Part shown: one piece after another, positions 55,625 to 64,000 of the stretch
Layout of the letters: each line of letters begins with the position of its first letter
Position numbering within the stretch: position 1 is the first letter of the stretch
NCBI GenBank assembly: GCA_023055425.1
Contig: JALGPY010000007.1
Coordinates: 18,052,001 to 18,116,000, forward strand
Direction: 5' to 3'
DNA length: 64,000 nt
Source: Linanthus parryae
Lineage: Eukaryota > Streptophyta > Magnoliopsida > Ericales > Polemoniaceae
Program-made: the position numbers and the translations under genes
Notes under the pieces: model-generated
What the model was told of the DNA's origin: nothing
The model's database searches: none
What the model saw: the letters and a program-made list of their open reading frames with translations, nothing else

Positions 55625-58600
55625 CTGAGACATCAAAAATCGTTATAATGTCAGAACTCGCAAGCAAATAATGCGACGTGCAAACGGTAAATCTTTACTT
55701 ACCAGTGCCTTCCAGAATTTCATGAATAGAAGGAATGCGAGCCACCGGGTTGTTTGAAGACTGCCCTCGCTCCATGGCTCTCCTATCAGCTGCGAGCTCC
55801 AAACTCTCATAGTTAGGAGGAAGAGTGTAAGCTGCACCAGCTGCGATTACATTCCCAACCTGCGAGCCCCAAATGCTCCACGCAGGAATAGGTGCTCCTG
55901 GCTCAGTCATCGCCGGAGGCACGACCGAGGTCGCTGGACGGGCATTCCCGGATGCGGAAATGGCAGCATCGCTTGTCCTTTCCTCCTTACCACCAGTACG
56001 GACACTTTCGTCCATCCGCACAGCATCAGCTTCGACATCATCGGAGAGCTCGATGACATCCTCGAGACGCTCACTTACATGTCCAGCGTCCGCGACGGGC
56101 TTCTCAGTATGAGAGCTCGAGATTGGAACATGGGATGCAGAAGGCTGACTTCTCTGCTCCAGCTCAGGTTCCTCAGCATGACCTGCGATACCAAATGCGA
56201 CAATATGAGGTAACTTGTGTTATAAGTTATTTCACTATCTTTGCTAAAGCTAAGAATAAGCACCTCCACGCGAAGGTGGGATTAAGGTATCCTCATCGTA
56301 CACTAGGGACGTGGAACCGTGCCCTATCAGTGTATCTTCACTAAGCAAATCTTTAAGAGAAGCGTGACCTGGGACGCGAGTAAACCAGTCATGATTTTGC
56401 TTCAAGTGACTAAAGCCTAGTATGCGCATACCATTCAAAATAATTACCTGAGGGTTCTCCGCATTTGCTTACCAACCAACGGCGAATGTCAGGCTTTGAC
56501 ACACCGTGCTTTAACGCACCCACAATTACATCTCTATAAGTAACTGCGAGATTGAAGATCTCACCTTTATCGCCACCCGCGATCTCTGCGAAGTCCGCTT
56601 GGACTTGCTCTAGCTCTGCTGTGTCCTCTCCAGGAACCTCATCTTCCTCCTCCACATGAGGAGCCACTTCTTCGGGAAGCTCGTCTTCCTCGCCGGTTGG
56701 ACGCGCTAAGTCGTCAACATGCCGCTCTTCGAGGCTCCGCTGCTTCACAAGCTCGAGTTCCTCTTCCTCTCGCTGCCTTCTTCTCGCAGCAGCCTCCGCG
56801 GCTGTCTTCCGGGATTCAGCAAGAACATCCTCGCTTATGGGATCATCTGAAACGCCAGCATGGGCATTCCTCTTTTGCCTCTTGGCCACGAGGCCACCAA
56901 CGGTTTCGTCATCATCACCTGCGAATATACAATTGGTTCAAAGAAAAGAACTGCATAGAAGTTATGATAAAGGACAAGAAAATGCGGCGGAAGTACCTCC
57001 TGACTCTTCCTCGCGCATCACAACTGTTCCTTCTTCTTCTTCTTCATTACTTGCTTGGGGCTCCTGCCTCTCTTCCTCTTCCTCTTGATTGAATGGAACG
57101 AAGGTTTCAACTGCGAGATCTTTTCGCACCTTGCCGGGCATACGACCCTTACCTTTGTCCTTGACAGAAAGGGACCTCACTGGGGGCGAAGCTGGAGCGC
57201 TCCTAGGGGAAGAAATCGTAATCCCCTTTTGCCTAGGTCTCTTCGCTCTCGGCGCCGCAGTCGCTGGAGGGGACGGGTCATCTCTAGGAGGAGACGGAGC
57301 CGGAGGGTTGTCTATCAGCGAGTCAGCAAAAGTGTTCATGACCCTGCGAACTTTTGTTTCGACCTCGGCATCCATCCTCCATGCTAGCCGATACGACTCC
57401 CCCCTTCTTCTGGTCGCAACAATGGTATCCACCAGCGATTTGGAACGGTCACCAGCTGCGAACCTCCGCACATGACACTAGACAATACAGAACAAAAAAG
57501 CATCAGTGCAAGCAAATCAAAGAGCTCAAAGCACACAAGGAAACTGCTTACCTCAGCAAACGCCTTGCTATATTTGATGACCTGCGTGTCACCCTTCTTG
57601 ATTGCATCGACCTGCTCCTTCAGAATGAAATCGGGGCACAAATGATTCTCGCGGTCCAACAACGAGTAGCAACCGTACTCAGACTCGCTCAAACTGCAAT
57701 TGGGACGAAACGGAAAAGAGTTTCTCTTGATCAAGGGGGCCCTTCCTGGCTGCGCCGCCGCCTCCGTCTCCATCCTCGTATGCTGGGCAATCCAGTATGC
57801 GATCCAATTCTGGGAACAACCACCCCTGCGAGTTCCCGCAGGCTGCTCAAAGGGAAGATTGCTCATAAGGACCGTCTTGCATTCCTTTGTCAGCAAGCGC
57901 TTGTAGCACCCTCTAACGATAGACTGGGGCCAGATTGATGGGGCCACCGCATCGAAACCAAACTGAGGAGAGACCCGAGTAGGGTCAACATCCACTGTGA
58001 GCCTTTCATATCGTGGCGCGAGCTCACGAATGTGCTCTGCAAGTGCAGGAAGAGAACCCCGCAGACACCAGCAAAAGAACTCACGATAGCGCTCGTGGAA
58101 ATGCGGTCCCTTTTCAAAGAGAAGGTCTTCTGACAAGACCATACCTTCGGAGGGGTATAGCTTCGGGAACCACCGCACATTCTCAACACGTGTGGCGTAA
58201 GGCCTGGCAGTGAACTCCCTTCGCTTGTCGCATATCAAGCTCCAAGTACACTTGGTGTTGCTTGCCCCGAACCATCTCGCAGCCCTGCCGCTGTTGAGCG
58301 CTTTCGTCTCGCCTGGGGGACACCACTTCTCAAGTGGGAGGGGAGTTGGAGCATAAGACGGCCAACGCTCGAAAACCCACATTGTCAAAAAGCTGATATT
58401 GACAAAGGTCAGAACATCGAGGCGGCCACGCGATTCCCTCATCGCCAGAACCAGCTGATCCAGCCTGTAATATAGCGTGCCCAAGACCAAGGGTCCAAGT
58501 GCGACTCTCTGGCCAAGAGCGAGTCTCACGGCAAGTGGCAGCACATGGTAGAAGACCCCATCATGGGGGTGACCATCAATCAGAAACCTCGACAGCCAAG

Positions 58601-59432
58601 CACAAAGAAAGGCGCAAAGGGTCAAATGATAACCCTTGCCCTCTACGTAATTCTCGGCCTCCGGGTCCTCGCTCAAAAGCTTCTTAGTAATGCTGCTGCT
58701 CGCATAGTCTCGGAAGAAGTACTGCAACCACTTGTTCCAGGTATTCTTCGCAGACGTATCAACCAGCTGCCAGTTCGGAAGAGGTTTTGTACTAGTCCAC
58801 CGAGTGGAGATTTTCTTCACCTCTGCTAGGCACTCCTCCATCTGCGCGTACAAGGCTAATTCCGCAGATGTCCTTAAGTGACTCAAGGGGTCCACCTCGC
58901 CCATGGGGGAAAGCTCATACAGCATTTGAACGTCCTCGAGCGTGGGGGCAGCCTCGAACTCAGCAAAGTGAAACGTATGAGTCGCAGGCGAATAGCGGGA
59001 CAGAAGGTCTAGAAGCATGGACTGATCCAACTTCACGGCAGCACCCTTCATAGCACGAACAGCAAAGAAAATGCCGGCTTCATCAAGAATTTCGGCGTAA
59101 TTACCCAACACGTGGTCAGTCCACTCATCCATATAGTCCAACTTCTGGACAAACGCCTGAGTAGAAATCGCAGTGTATGGGAAGTGCCCGTTCTCGATTC
59201 CCAATCGAACCACATCCTCGGAGCCAACTAACTCGAGCAAGGCTGAGTTAACTGGGCGAGTCAGTGTCAACAACCGATCAACGGGAACAGGATCAGGCAT
59301 CCTCTTCGCCTTCACCCTCGCGTGGTAAAAATCTTTCCCACCCAGAAAGGGGGCTTTTCGCCACAGAGACTGCGGAAGCTCCGGCATCTCTTCGTCTTCC
59401 TTAACGGGTCTGGTTACCCTTGTTTTAGCCAT
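55149..59432 (-). CDS. Antisense five-exon gene with plant mobile domain-like region (1262 codons predicted)
   Basis: Predicted exons on the minus strand are 59432-57552, 57477-56997, 56918-56448, 56182-55703 and 55624-55149. All introns begin GT and end AG, and phases match (0, 1, 1, 1), giving 3789 nt including the stop. Exon 1 carries a region resembling the plant mobile domain (PMD): MLLDLLSRYSPATHTFHF followed by PTLEDVQMLYELSPMGEVD (about 139-180), then a hydrophobic YHLTLCAFLCAWLSRFLIDG segment (about 265). Later exons are charged and low-complexity, with basic NLS-like patches (RAKRPRQK, AKRQKR); the last has a coiled-coil-like Glu/Lys/Gln-rich region. PMD proteins include nuclear silencing factors such as Arabidopsis MAIN/MAIL1, and the domain is also found in transposons. 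The role here is unknown. The splice model is my inference. Confidence 0.75.
55703..56182 (-). CDS. Antisense gene exon 4
   Basis: 480 nt. The acceptor is GGTATCGCAG before 56182; the donor reads ACTG|GTAAGT, a consensus plant donor. It encodes Ser/Glu/Asp-rich sequence, then a more ordinary segment (PAWSIWGSQVGNVIAAGAAY). Confidence 0.72.
56448..56918 (-). CDS. Antisense gene exon 3
   Basis: 471 nt. The acceptor is TATTCGCAG before 56918; the donor reads TCAG|GTAATT. It begins with a GDDDETVGG-type segment and AKRQKR, then an Ala/Arg/Glu-rich helical stretch (AAEAAARRRQREEEEL) and an acidic region. Confidence 0.72.
56997..57477 (-). CDS. Antisense gene exon 2
   Basis: 481 nt. The acceptor is a pyrimidine-rich tract ending TGTCTAG before 57477; the donor reads GGAG|GTACTT. 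It encodes a basic start, a Pro-rich stretch, an NLS-like RAKRPRQK and an acidic NQEEEEERQEP/NEEEEEG stretch. Confidence 0.72.
57552..59432 (-). CDS. Antisense gene exon 1 (PMD-like region)
   Basis: 1881 nt, 627 codons, phase 0 at its end. I chose the Met at 59432 (MAKTRV) over an upstream Met at 59474. A T-rich tract followed by TTTCGCAG ends at 59435, two bases before this ATG, and looks like a 3' splice site of a 5'-UTR intron. The donor reads GAG|GTAAGC at 57552/57551. Confidence 0.8.
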
Positions 59433-60123
59433 TCCTGCGAAAGGGCAAAAAAAAAGGGGGGGGAGAAATACCACACCAGTCAGTTTGAATTTTGAATTCG
59501 AGACTTATGCAAAGGAATGAAAACAGTTCCGGTGCCGATTTCAGAAATTGGGTAATTGCAAGATCCAATATCGTCGAAAGAGTAAAGCGAAGCGGGTTTA
59601 AAGATCAAAGCCTCTTCACAGATTTCATGGGTTTACAGATTCAACGCAGTTCAAGGCAAACGCCGGTACTTTAAAAGCAAAAAGTAAACGAGGCCAACCT
59701 TGTTTCCTCGAAGCCTGCTTGGATATGCACAGTTGAAGAATACGATTTGCAGTCTTGAACAGATGATTGATTATTTGGATCTGCTCTCGAAGATCTCCGG
59801 GTACCATTCACTTTAAGAGAAAGAAGCAATGCTTTGCAATGATGGGATACAAGGTATTTATCCAAAAGAATGAGGGGTTGCGTCCCTTCAGTAGTCGAAT
59901 CGCAACCGTCACCGTCGTGTCGCGCAATCACAGGACGGGCTGACGTCACGCCTAAAACCCTAAAGGTCAGACGGCACGACTCTAGGGGTTTTAGGTCATA
60001 ATTACACGCACGGGGGCTGAATCTACCCGTATTTGAATTGGTACGTGACGACGACGCGCATGTTGGTTTCCGCGCATGGAAGCCTATACAGCTACAAGCC
60101 TTCACGCGCAGAAAGGGGGCTAA
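59433..60123. other. Region between the antisense gene start and the 3' LTR
   Basis: Expected to contain the promoter and 5' UTR of the antisense gene, plus the PPT of the host element on the plus strand (60110-60123, AGAAAGGGGGCTAA). A T-rich tract ending in CAG (minus strand, ends at 59435) suggests a 5'-UTR intron. A minus-strand ORF at 59671-60261 reads on into the LTR, lacks recognisable features and is not called. Confidence 0.55.
60110..60123 (+). other. Polypurine tract of the Tat-type element
   Basis: AGAAAGGGGGCTAA lies directly upstream of the TG of the 3' LTR; the AGAAAGGGGG core is the purine run. Confidence 0.82.
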
Positions 60124-60768
60124 TGTAGATACTGCTTTATGACATGGCAGATCTAGGCCACGTGGCAAGCATCCAGCACACCATATTGTGCTCCACACAC
60201 ACAGGATCACCAGCCGAGCTGATCCATGTGGGGGCTGCGAGACAGAGCCCTCGCATACCACTGCACGGGACTTGTAGGGATTTGTGGTTTGGAGGCTAGA
60301 GTAAGCCCTGTCGCGTGCGAGCCAAGCCCGCGCGCGACCTTTAGTAACTGTTTTGAGAGATCTATGGCACGAGCTCCCTAGACCCGGTCAATCCGGTCAA
60401 ACCCGGTCAATCCGGTCAAACCCGGTCAACCTCGTAACGGTTCCGGTACTCGCGCACCACGTGCTCTAACGGTTCCTATATACTCGGACGAACGTGCCGT
60501 TATGGTTAAGCTAATTAAGCCGCCATTAATGGGCGCATTAACCACACTACAACGGCCACGTTCTCCAGTATATATACATCGTTAACCTTTCCATACAAAG
60601 AAGAACAACACTGCCATACGCGGAAGCTCTGCCAAACCTCTGTCTCTCTCTCAGACATTGCTACTGACTTACTCTCTCCCTACACACACCCCTATTCTTC
60701 CTGTGCGATCCCTGATCCACTACGTACGGTGTACACGGAGGTCTCCCTGCCGGAATCTCTTGTGCACA
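60124..60768 (+). repeat. Tat-type 3' LTR
   Basis: 645 bp. I found no difference from the 5' LTR when comparing by eye. Followed by the second TCTGG target copy at 60769-60773. Confidence 0.96.
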
Positions 60769-61222
60769 TCTGGCAGGCTATAAAATACAAGGACACACTA
60801 CGAAATAGGATACGCATTACTCAGGCACGCATTACTCAGTCTGTTCCTAGTTCCCAGCAGAAAACGCTTAGACAAGTAACACAAGTATTAACATGAACCT
60901 TCCACATAATCATGTCTTTAATACAAGAAGCATTTCACAACCCGTGAACAAGATATAGCAACGAATCACATAACGTATCTGGTCGAGATACACAACGAAG
61001 AGTCCACAAATAGAAAGGTCAACCACGGGACCAGGATAGAACTAGGGCCCAACATGAAACAGGATAGTGCCAGATAACACGTGGCAATGTATCATGCAAG
61101 AGGAATTAAACAACAAATCCCCAAATACCTGGCTTTTCCGTATTTTATCTTGCCTTAAGTTCATTTTAGGTTACCCTACCAGTTTTAAATCCCTTGTTGG
61201 AAAGAACTGCTCTGATACCACC
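60769..61222 (-). mobile_element. Internal region J, PBS-side part
   Basis: Rest of the internal region interrupted at 46217, beginning with the repeated TCTGG. The PBS complement (AACTGCTCTGATACCA) ends two bases before LTR K. It has AGCAACG near 60957 like regions A-F, not AGCAGCG as in G-I. Confidence 0.92.
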
Positions 61223-63462
61223 TGCAACAACCCCCTTATCCGGCTCGGGAAGGGACCGGGAGGGCGATGCTTAATAGAAGCGGCGGAGATCAAAAGCAAT
61301 ACATTTCACAACACTTATTCATATTATTAAACACCAAACTTAGAGTATTACACACTAGTTGCTACTATTACACAAAACTATTTCACAAAACTTATCTAAC
61401 ATTTATTAGATAGTCTACTGGTGACGTCCATACTCTAGATGAGTCTCGCGCCCCTTCTATCTTACAATTCAGCTCCTAGGCTTGCGGTGGGAAGAAAAAC
61501 AAGAACCGCAGTTTCCAAAATCAGCTTGAAATGCTGAGTGAGATACACCTTAGCGTGTAAAACAAGGAAGATGAAATAGTTGATGATTCACGAGTTAAGT
61601 AAAACAGTACAGAGTACGAGCAAAACATTATCAGAGTCTGCAGCAGAAATAAGCATTTATGAACGTTTCATAAACAAATCCATTTATCAAAATTCTGATC
61701 CGTTGCACGTTGCCAAACACAGAAGCAAATATTTCCGATCATTATCATTTCGCTGTACCAGGGTAGACCAGTGACCACGGCAGACATACTAGATCTTAAG
61801 TGTTGCAACACCCTCCTAAGAGCGTCAATCAAAGGAGTGTTATCTAGATGCTGGACCCTAGCAAATAAGGCGTAGAGCCGGGGCACGCGAAGTCCCGCAT
61901 TTTAGGGATAAAACCCAAGGGATCTAAACCCATAAAAGTAACTTCGGGGATCTAACCCGAATATATCTTTAGGGACTAAGCCCAGGGAATCATCACCCAA
62001 TATAAGTAACTCCGGGGATCGAACCCGAATATATCTTTAGGGACTAAGCCCAGGGAATAATCACCCAATATAGGTAACTCCGGGGATCGAACCCGAATAT
62101 ATCTTTAGGGACAAAGCACAGGGAATCATCACCCAATATAACTGGTTCCGGTACAAGCGAATATTTCCACTTTGCATTACGAACGGATTATCTTTGCGTG
62201 ACAGTTTCAAAGAATCATTTTGAAATGTAGCCAAACTCAAATAAAGCATGACAAGCACAAAACACGTTTTGAGACAGTATTAAAATCATATACTGACACG
62301 AAAGGAAGCTAAGGCTCAAGGCTAAGCATGTGAACTCACCTTGATCCATATCAATTCGCACGTTAAAGCTCCTACGGACGTTTGTAGTCCTCGTCTATGA
62401 TTCTGTGCCTACAAATTGCAATTCTCTAGTCACGACGATAATATTTTCAAATGAATGAGCGCGCTAGCCCTATATGGTTGCTCAGCTAGGTCAACTACAA
62501 AGTCTTGCTCACACGATTCCCGATGAAATCCGACTTTTAGTCTTATAAATACATAAAGAATTACTTTGAAAATACTTATAAACATTTGTTGAAGTAAACG
62601 AGTAATATTACAATTACTAGCGATAGTAAGAGAATAATATTTTGCTATATAAAGAGTTATTTAGCTAGAGAAACAATATTTGATTCTTTTTAATAAAAGC
62701 TTGATAAATAACCATTTTAAATTCACCATAAATGCAACAGAACATTGACATATTCAAAAATATTTTTATTTAGCTTATTTTCCATAGAAAATTATTTAAT
62801 ATAACTAAAAACATATTTTTATAACTAAAATATTTATTCAACTTCATTTTATTTACCCAAAAATATAATTTAGTAAAACTTAATAAGTTGATTTGAACAA
62901 ATATATAATATGTAGTACATAACTATAATCAGCCCCCATATGTTTTAGTTAAACTACAACATGTACCCCCAACATTCCATAAAAGACAAGTTGACCCCCC
63001 AATATTGATTCACGATGAACACTCCTTCTTGTCCTATCAAATCATGAATTCAAGCTTCACAAACAAGATTTAGATTACTAAAAACGACTTAGGAGGTTAT
63101 TTAGGACTCACCCACACCAAAAATCGCAAGAAATGACCAAGAGGTGAAGCGGGTTGAGTTGCCGTAATTGCCGCCGGTGATGGTGGCCGAGGAAGCTTTC
63201 TCCGGTCACTTTTGGGTGCGGCTGGGCTCTCCTAAGGACTGATCGGGACCTGTGGAGTCTAGAGACACCAATATTGGATGGTGGGTAGCTCTGCCTTGGC
63301 TGGGCCGAAGCTTCGCCGGAATTAATGGTGCTCCGGCGGCGACGGTGGTCTTCTTCGTTCAAAGCAGCTGCTTCTATCTCTGTTTCTTCTTCTTGTTCTA
63401 CTACTGGGTCGAACTGAGAGAAAGAGTGAGATAGACAGAGGAACAAAGGTGAAACAGAGGAG
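61223..63462 (-). repeat. LTR K, truncated by a later insertion
   Basis: The 2240 bp seen run from the LTR 3' end up to an interruption inside the LTR ORF. About 470 bp of LTR should lie beyond the window edge, on the far side of the inserted element. AGGAG (63458-63462) is the candidate target-site duplication. It shares GACAAAGCACAG and ATTCAGCTCC with neighbouring LTRs H-J, and CTAGCGATAG with B-F. Confidence 0.9.
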
Positions 63463-64000
63463 TGACGCGATTCTTTACGCGCTTAAGCGCAAGTATACGG
63501 TCAAGTAGTAAGTGGAGTATTTTACGACTCCGAGTATCGAACCCAAGGGAAATAGACGATTATTAGCTAATTAAGAATTAAATTTATGATACGTAAGTAA
63601 CCGGTAAAAAGTGTTTGATTTGAAGGTTCTTCACTCACAAACAAGTGACTTAAACTAAATAACAACTAAGCTAAATATTTTTGTGGAATTTTCACTTTTA
63701 AACGAAGATAACTTGTAATTGAATACGATTAATAAGGAAGAACTAGGCAATTGATGGTCCCTAGGGTTGTTAACGATTTCCGGAATTATGCATGAAACAC
63801 TCTATTCACGTTCAAGTTATATCGGGTAATGCTCATCACGATCTTCTCTCGATCTCACGTGAATTTGTGTAAACAATAGATTTCGGGTCCTCTCGGTCCA
63901 CCTCCGTCTATCACTACAATCTAATTGATTTGTTAGGCTTCGTTCACCGGGTCCTATCGGTCCACCGAATTCACTAAGTTCTAACACAATCAATCGAAAC
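63463..64000 (-). mobile_element. Athila-clade LTR, 3' end, minus orientation (partial)
   Basis: On the minus strand this sequence ends ...CGTATACTTGCGC...CGCGTCA. It parallels the Athila LTR end in this window (CGTATACTTGCGA...GCGCATCA), and a further shared block is GAGTCGTAAAATACTC versus GAGTCGAAAATACTC. It is therefore a different family of the same clade, inserted in LTR K in the opposite direction. Only one LTR edge is in the window, so solo LTR and complete element cannot be told apart. No ORF is called. Confidence 0.75.

Larger units (their letters stand above)
46218..60768 (+). mobile_element. Tat-type Ty3/gypsy LTR retrotransposon, full length, 14,551 bp
   Basis: It has TG...CA termini, 5-bp TCTGG target copies at 46213-46217 and 60769-60773, and two 645-bp LTRs that I find identical by eye. 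Plus-strand order is gag-protease, one in-frame stop, RT, degenerate RNase H, second RNase H and integrase. It is followed by a satellite-like repeat region and an antisense multi-exon gene. The second RNase H, the long 3' region with tandem repeats, and antisense extra ORFs are established traits of the Tat lineage (Tat/Retand/Ogre group). Every pol domain reads open, so this could be a recently active copy. Confidence 0.95.
303..63462 (-). mobile_element. Tandem shared-LTR array of a non-autonomous Tekay/Del-like LTR retrotransposon
   Basis: In minus orientation the order is LTR, PBS, about 560 bp, PPT, LTR, PBS and so on, ten times over, with every internal LTR serving two units. The LTR starts TGTAATACCCCG and ends GTTGTTGCA. 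The PBS is TGGTATCAGAGCAGTT, complementary to the 3' end of initiator-Met tRNA. The PPT is a G run ending GGAGAA directly before the LTR. Just upstream of the PPT is TTCGAGGACGAAGC, a motif I associate with the 3' end of Tekay/Del chromovirus internal regions. No gag or pol remains, so movement would need proteins from another element. After removing the nested insertions the period is about 3241-3282 bp. Tekay/Del origin is an inference from termini and PBS. Confidence 0.9.

Noticed and set aside
57384..57551. C-terminal tail of the single 696-codon antisense ORF read straight through
   Set aside because: A consensus donor at 57552/57551 and a good acceptor at 57477 give a longer, better-supported spliced frame; the read-through tail is intron-derived.
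59671..60261. 196-codon minus-strand ORF overlapping the Tat 3' LTR
   Set aside because: It starts inside the LTR, has no recognisable domain, and its LTR part also appears as a short ORF in the 5' LTR (46173-46355). Not supported as a gene.

Overview
The window is plant nuclear DNA made entirely of nested transposable elements. I see no ordinary cellular gene, rRNA or tRNA gene. The elements are all plant lineages: a LINE remnant, a Tekay/Del-type chromovirus derivative, Athila-type elements and a Tat-type element. Such nesting is typical of heterochromatic, often pericentromeric, DNA of a flowering plant. The species cannot be named from the sequence.

Layout. Bases 1-302 are a broken LINE reverse-transcriptase fragment (minus strand). 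From 303 to 63462 the backbone is one tandem array of a non-autonomous LTR retrotransposon in minus orientation: 11 LTRs of about 2.7 kb (A-K, the last cut) alternate with 10 internal regions of only about 560 bp. Each internal region has an initiator-Met-type primer binding site at one end and a polypurine tract at the other, and neighbouring units share an LTR. The period is about 3.27 kb. Three later elements are inserted in this backbone: an Athila-type element at 1549-15208 (plus strand, TSD CTAGC) inside LTR A; a Tat-type element at 46218-60768 (plus strand, TSD TCTGG) inside internal region J; and the end of another Athila-clade LTR (minus strand) from 63463 to the window edge, inside LTR K.

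The Athila-type copy is very young (LTRs differ by about two substitutions and one 19-bp repeat copy), but its gag-pol frame breaks between reverse transcriptase and RNase H. It also has a third ORF of 611 codons in the env-like position. A 14-bp perfect palindrome, TGCGTATATACGCA, recurs in its LTRs and non-coding parts.

The Tat-type copy has LTRs that look identical by eye. It carries a gag-protease ORF, a single in-frame UGA, then a pol ORF with RT, two RNase H regions and an integrase whose zinc-binding segment is duplicated. Downstream comes a satellite-like 3' region of hairpin-forming repeats. On the opposite strand lies what reads as a five-exon spliced gene of 1262 codons with a plant mobile domain (PMD)-like N-terminal half. 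All four intron junctions have GT/AG borders and keep phase. This antisense gene, the hairpin satellite with compensatory changes and the shared-LTR array are the most interesting objects here.

Relative history: LINE, then insertion of the LTR element, then tandem amplification with local homogenisation, then the single-copy nested insertions, which no other unit carries.
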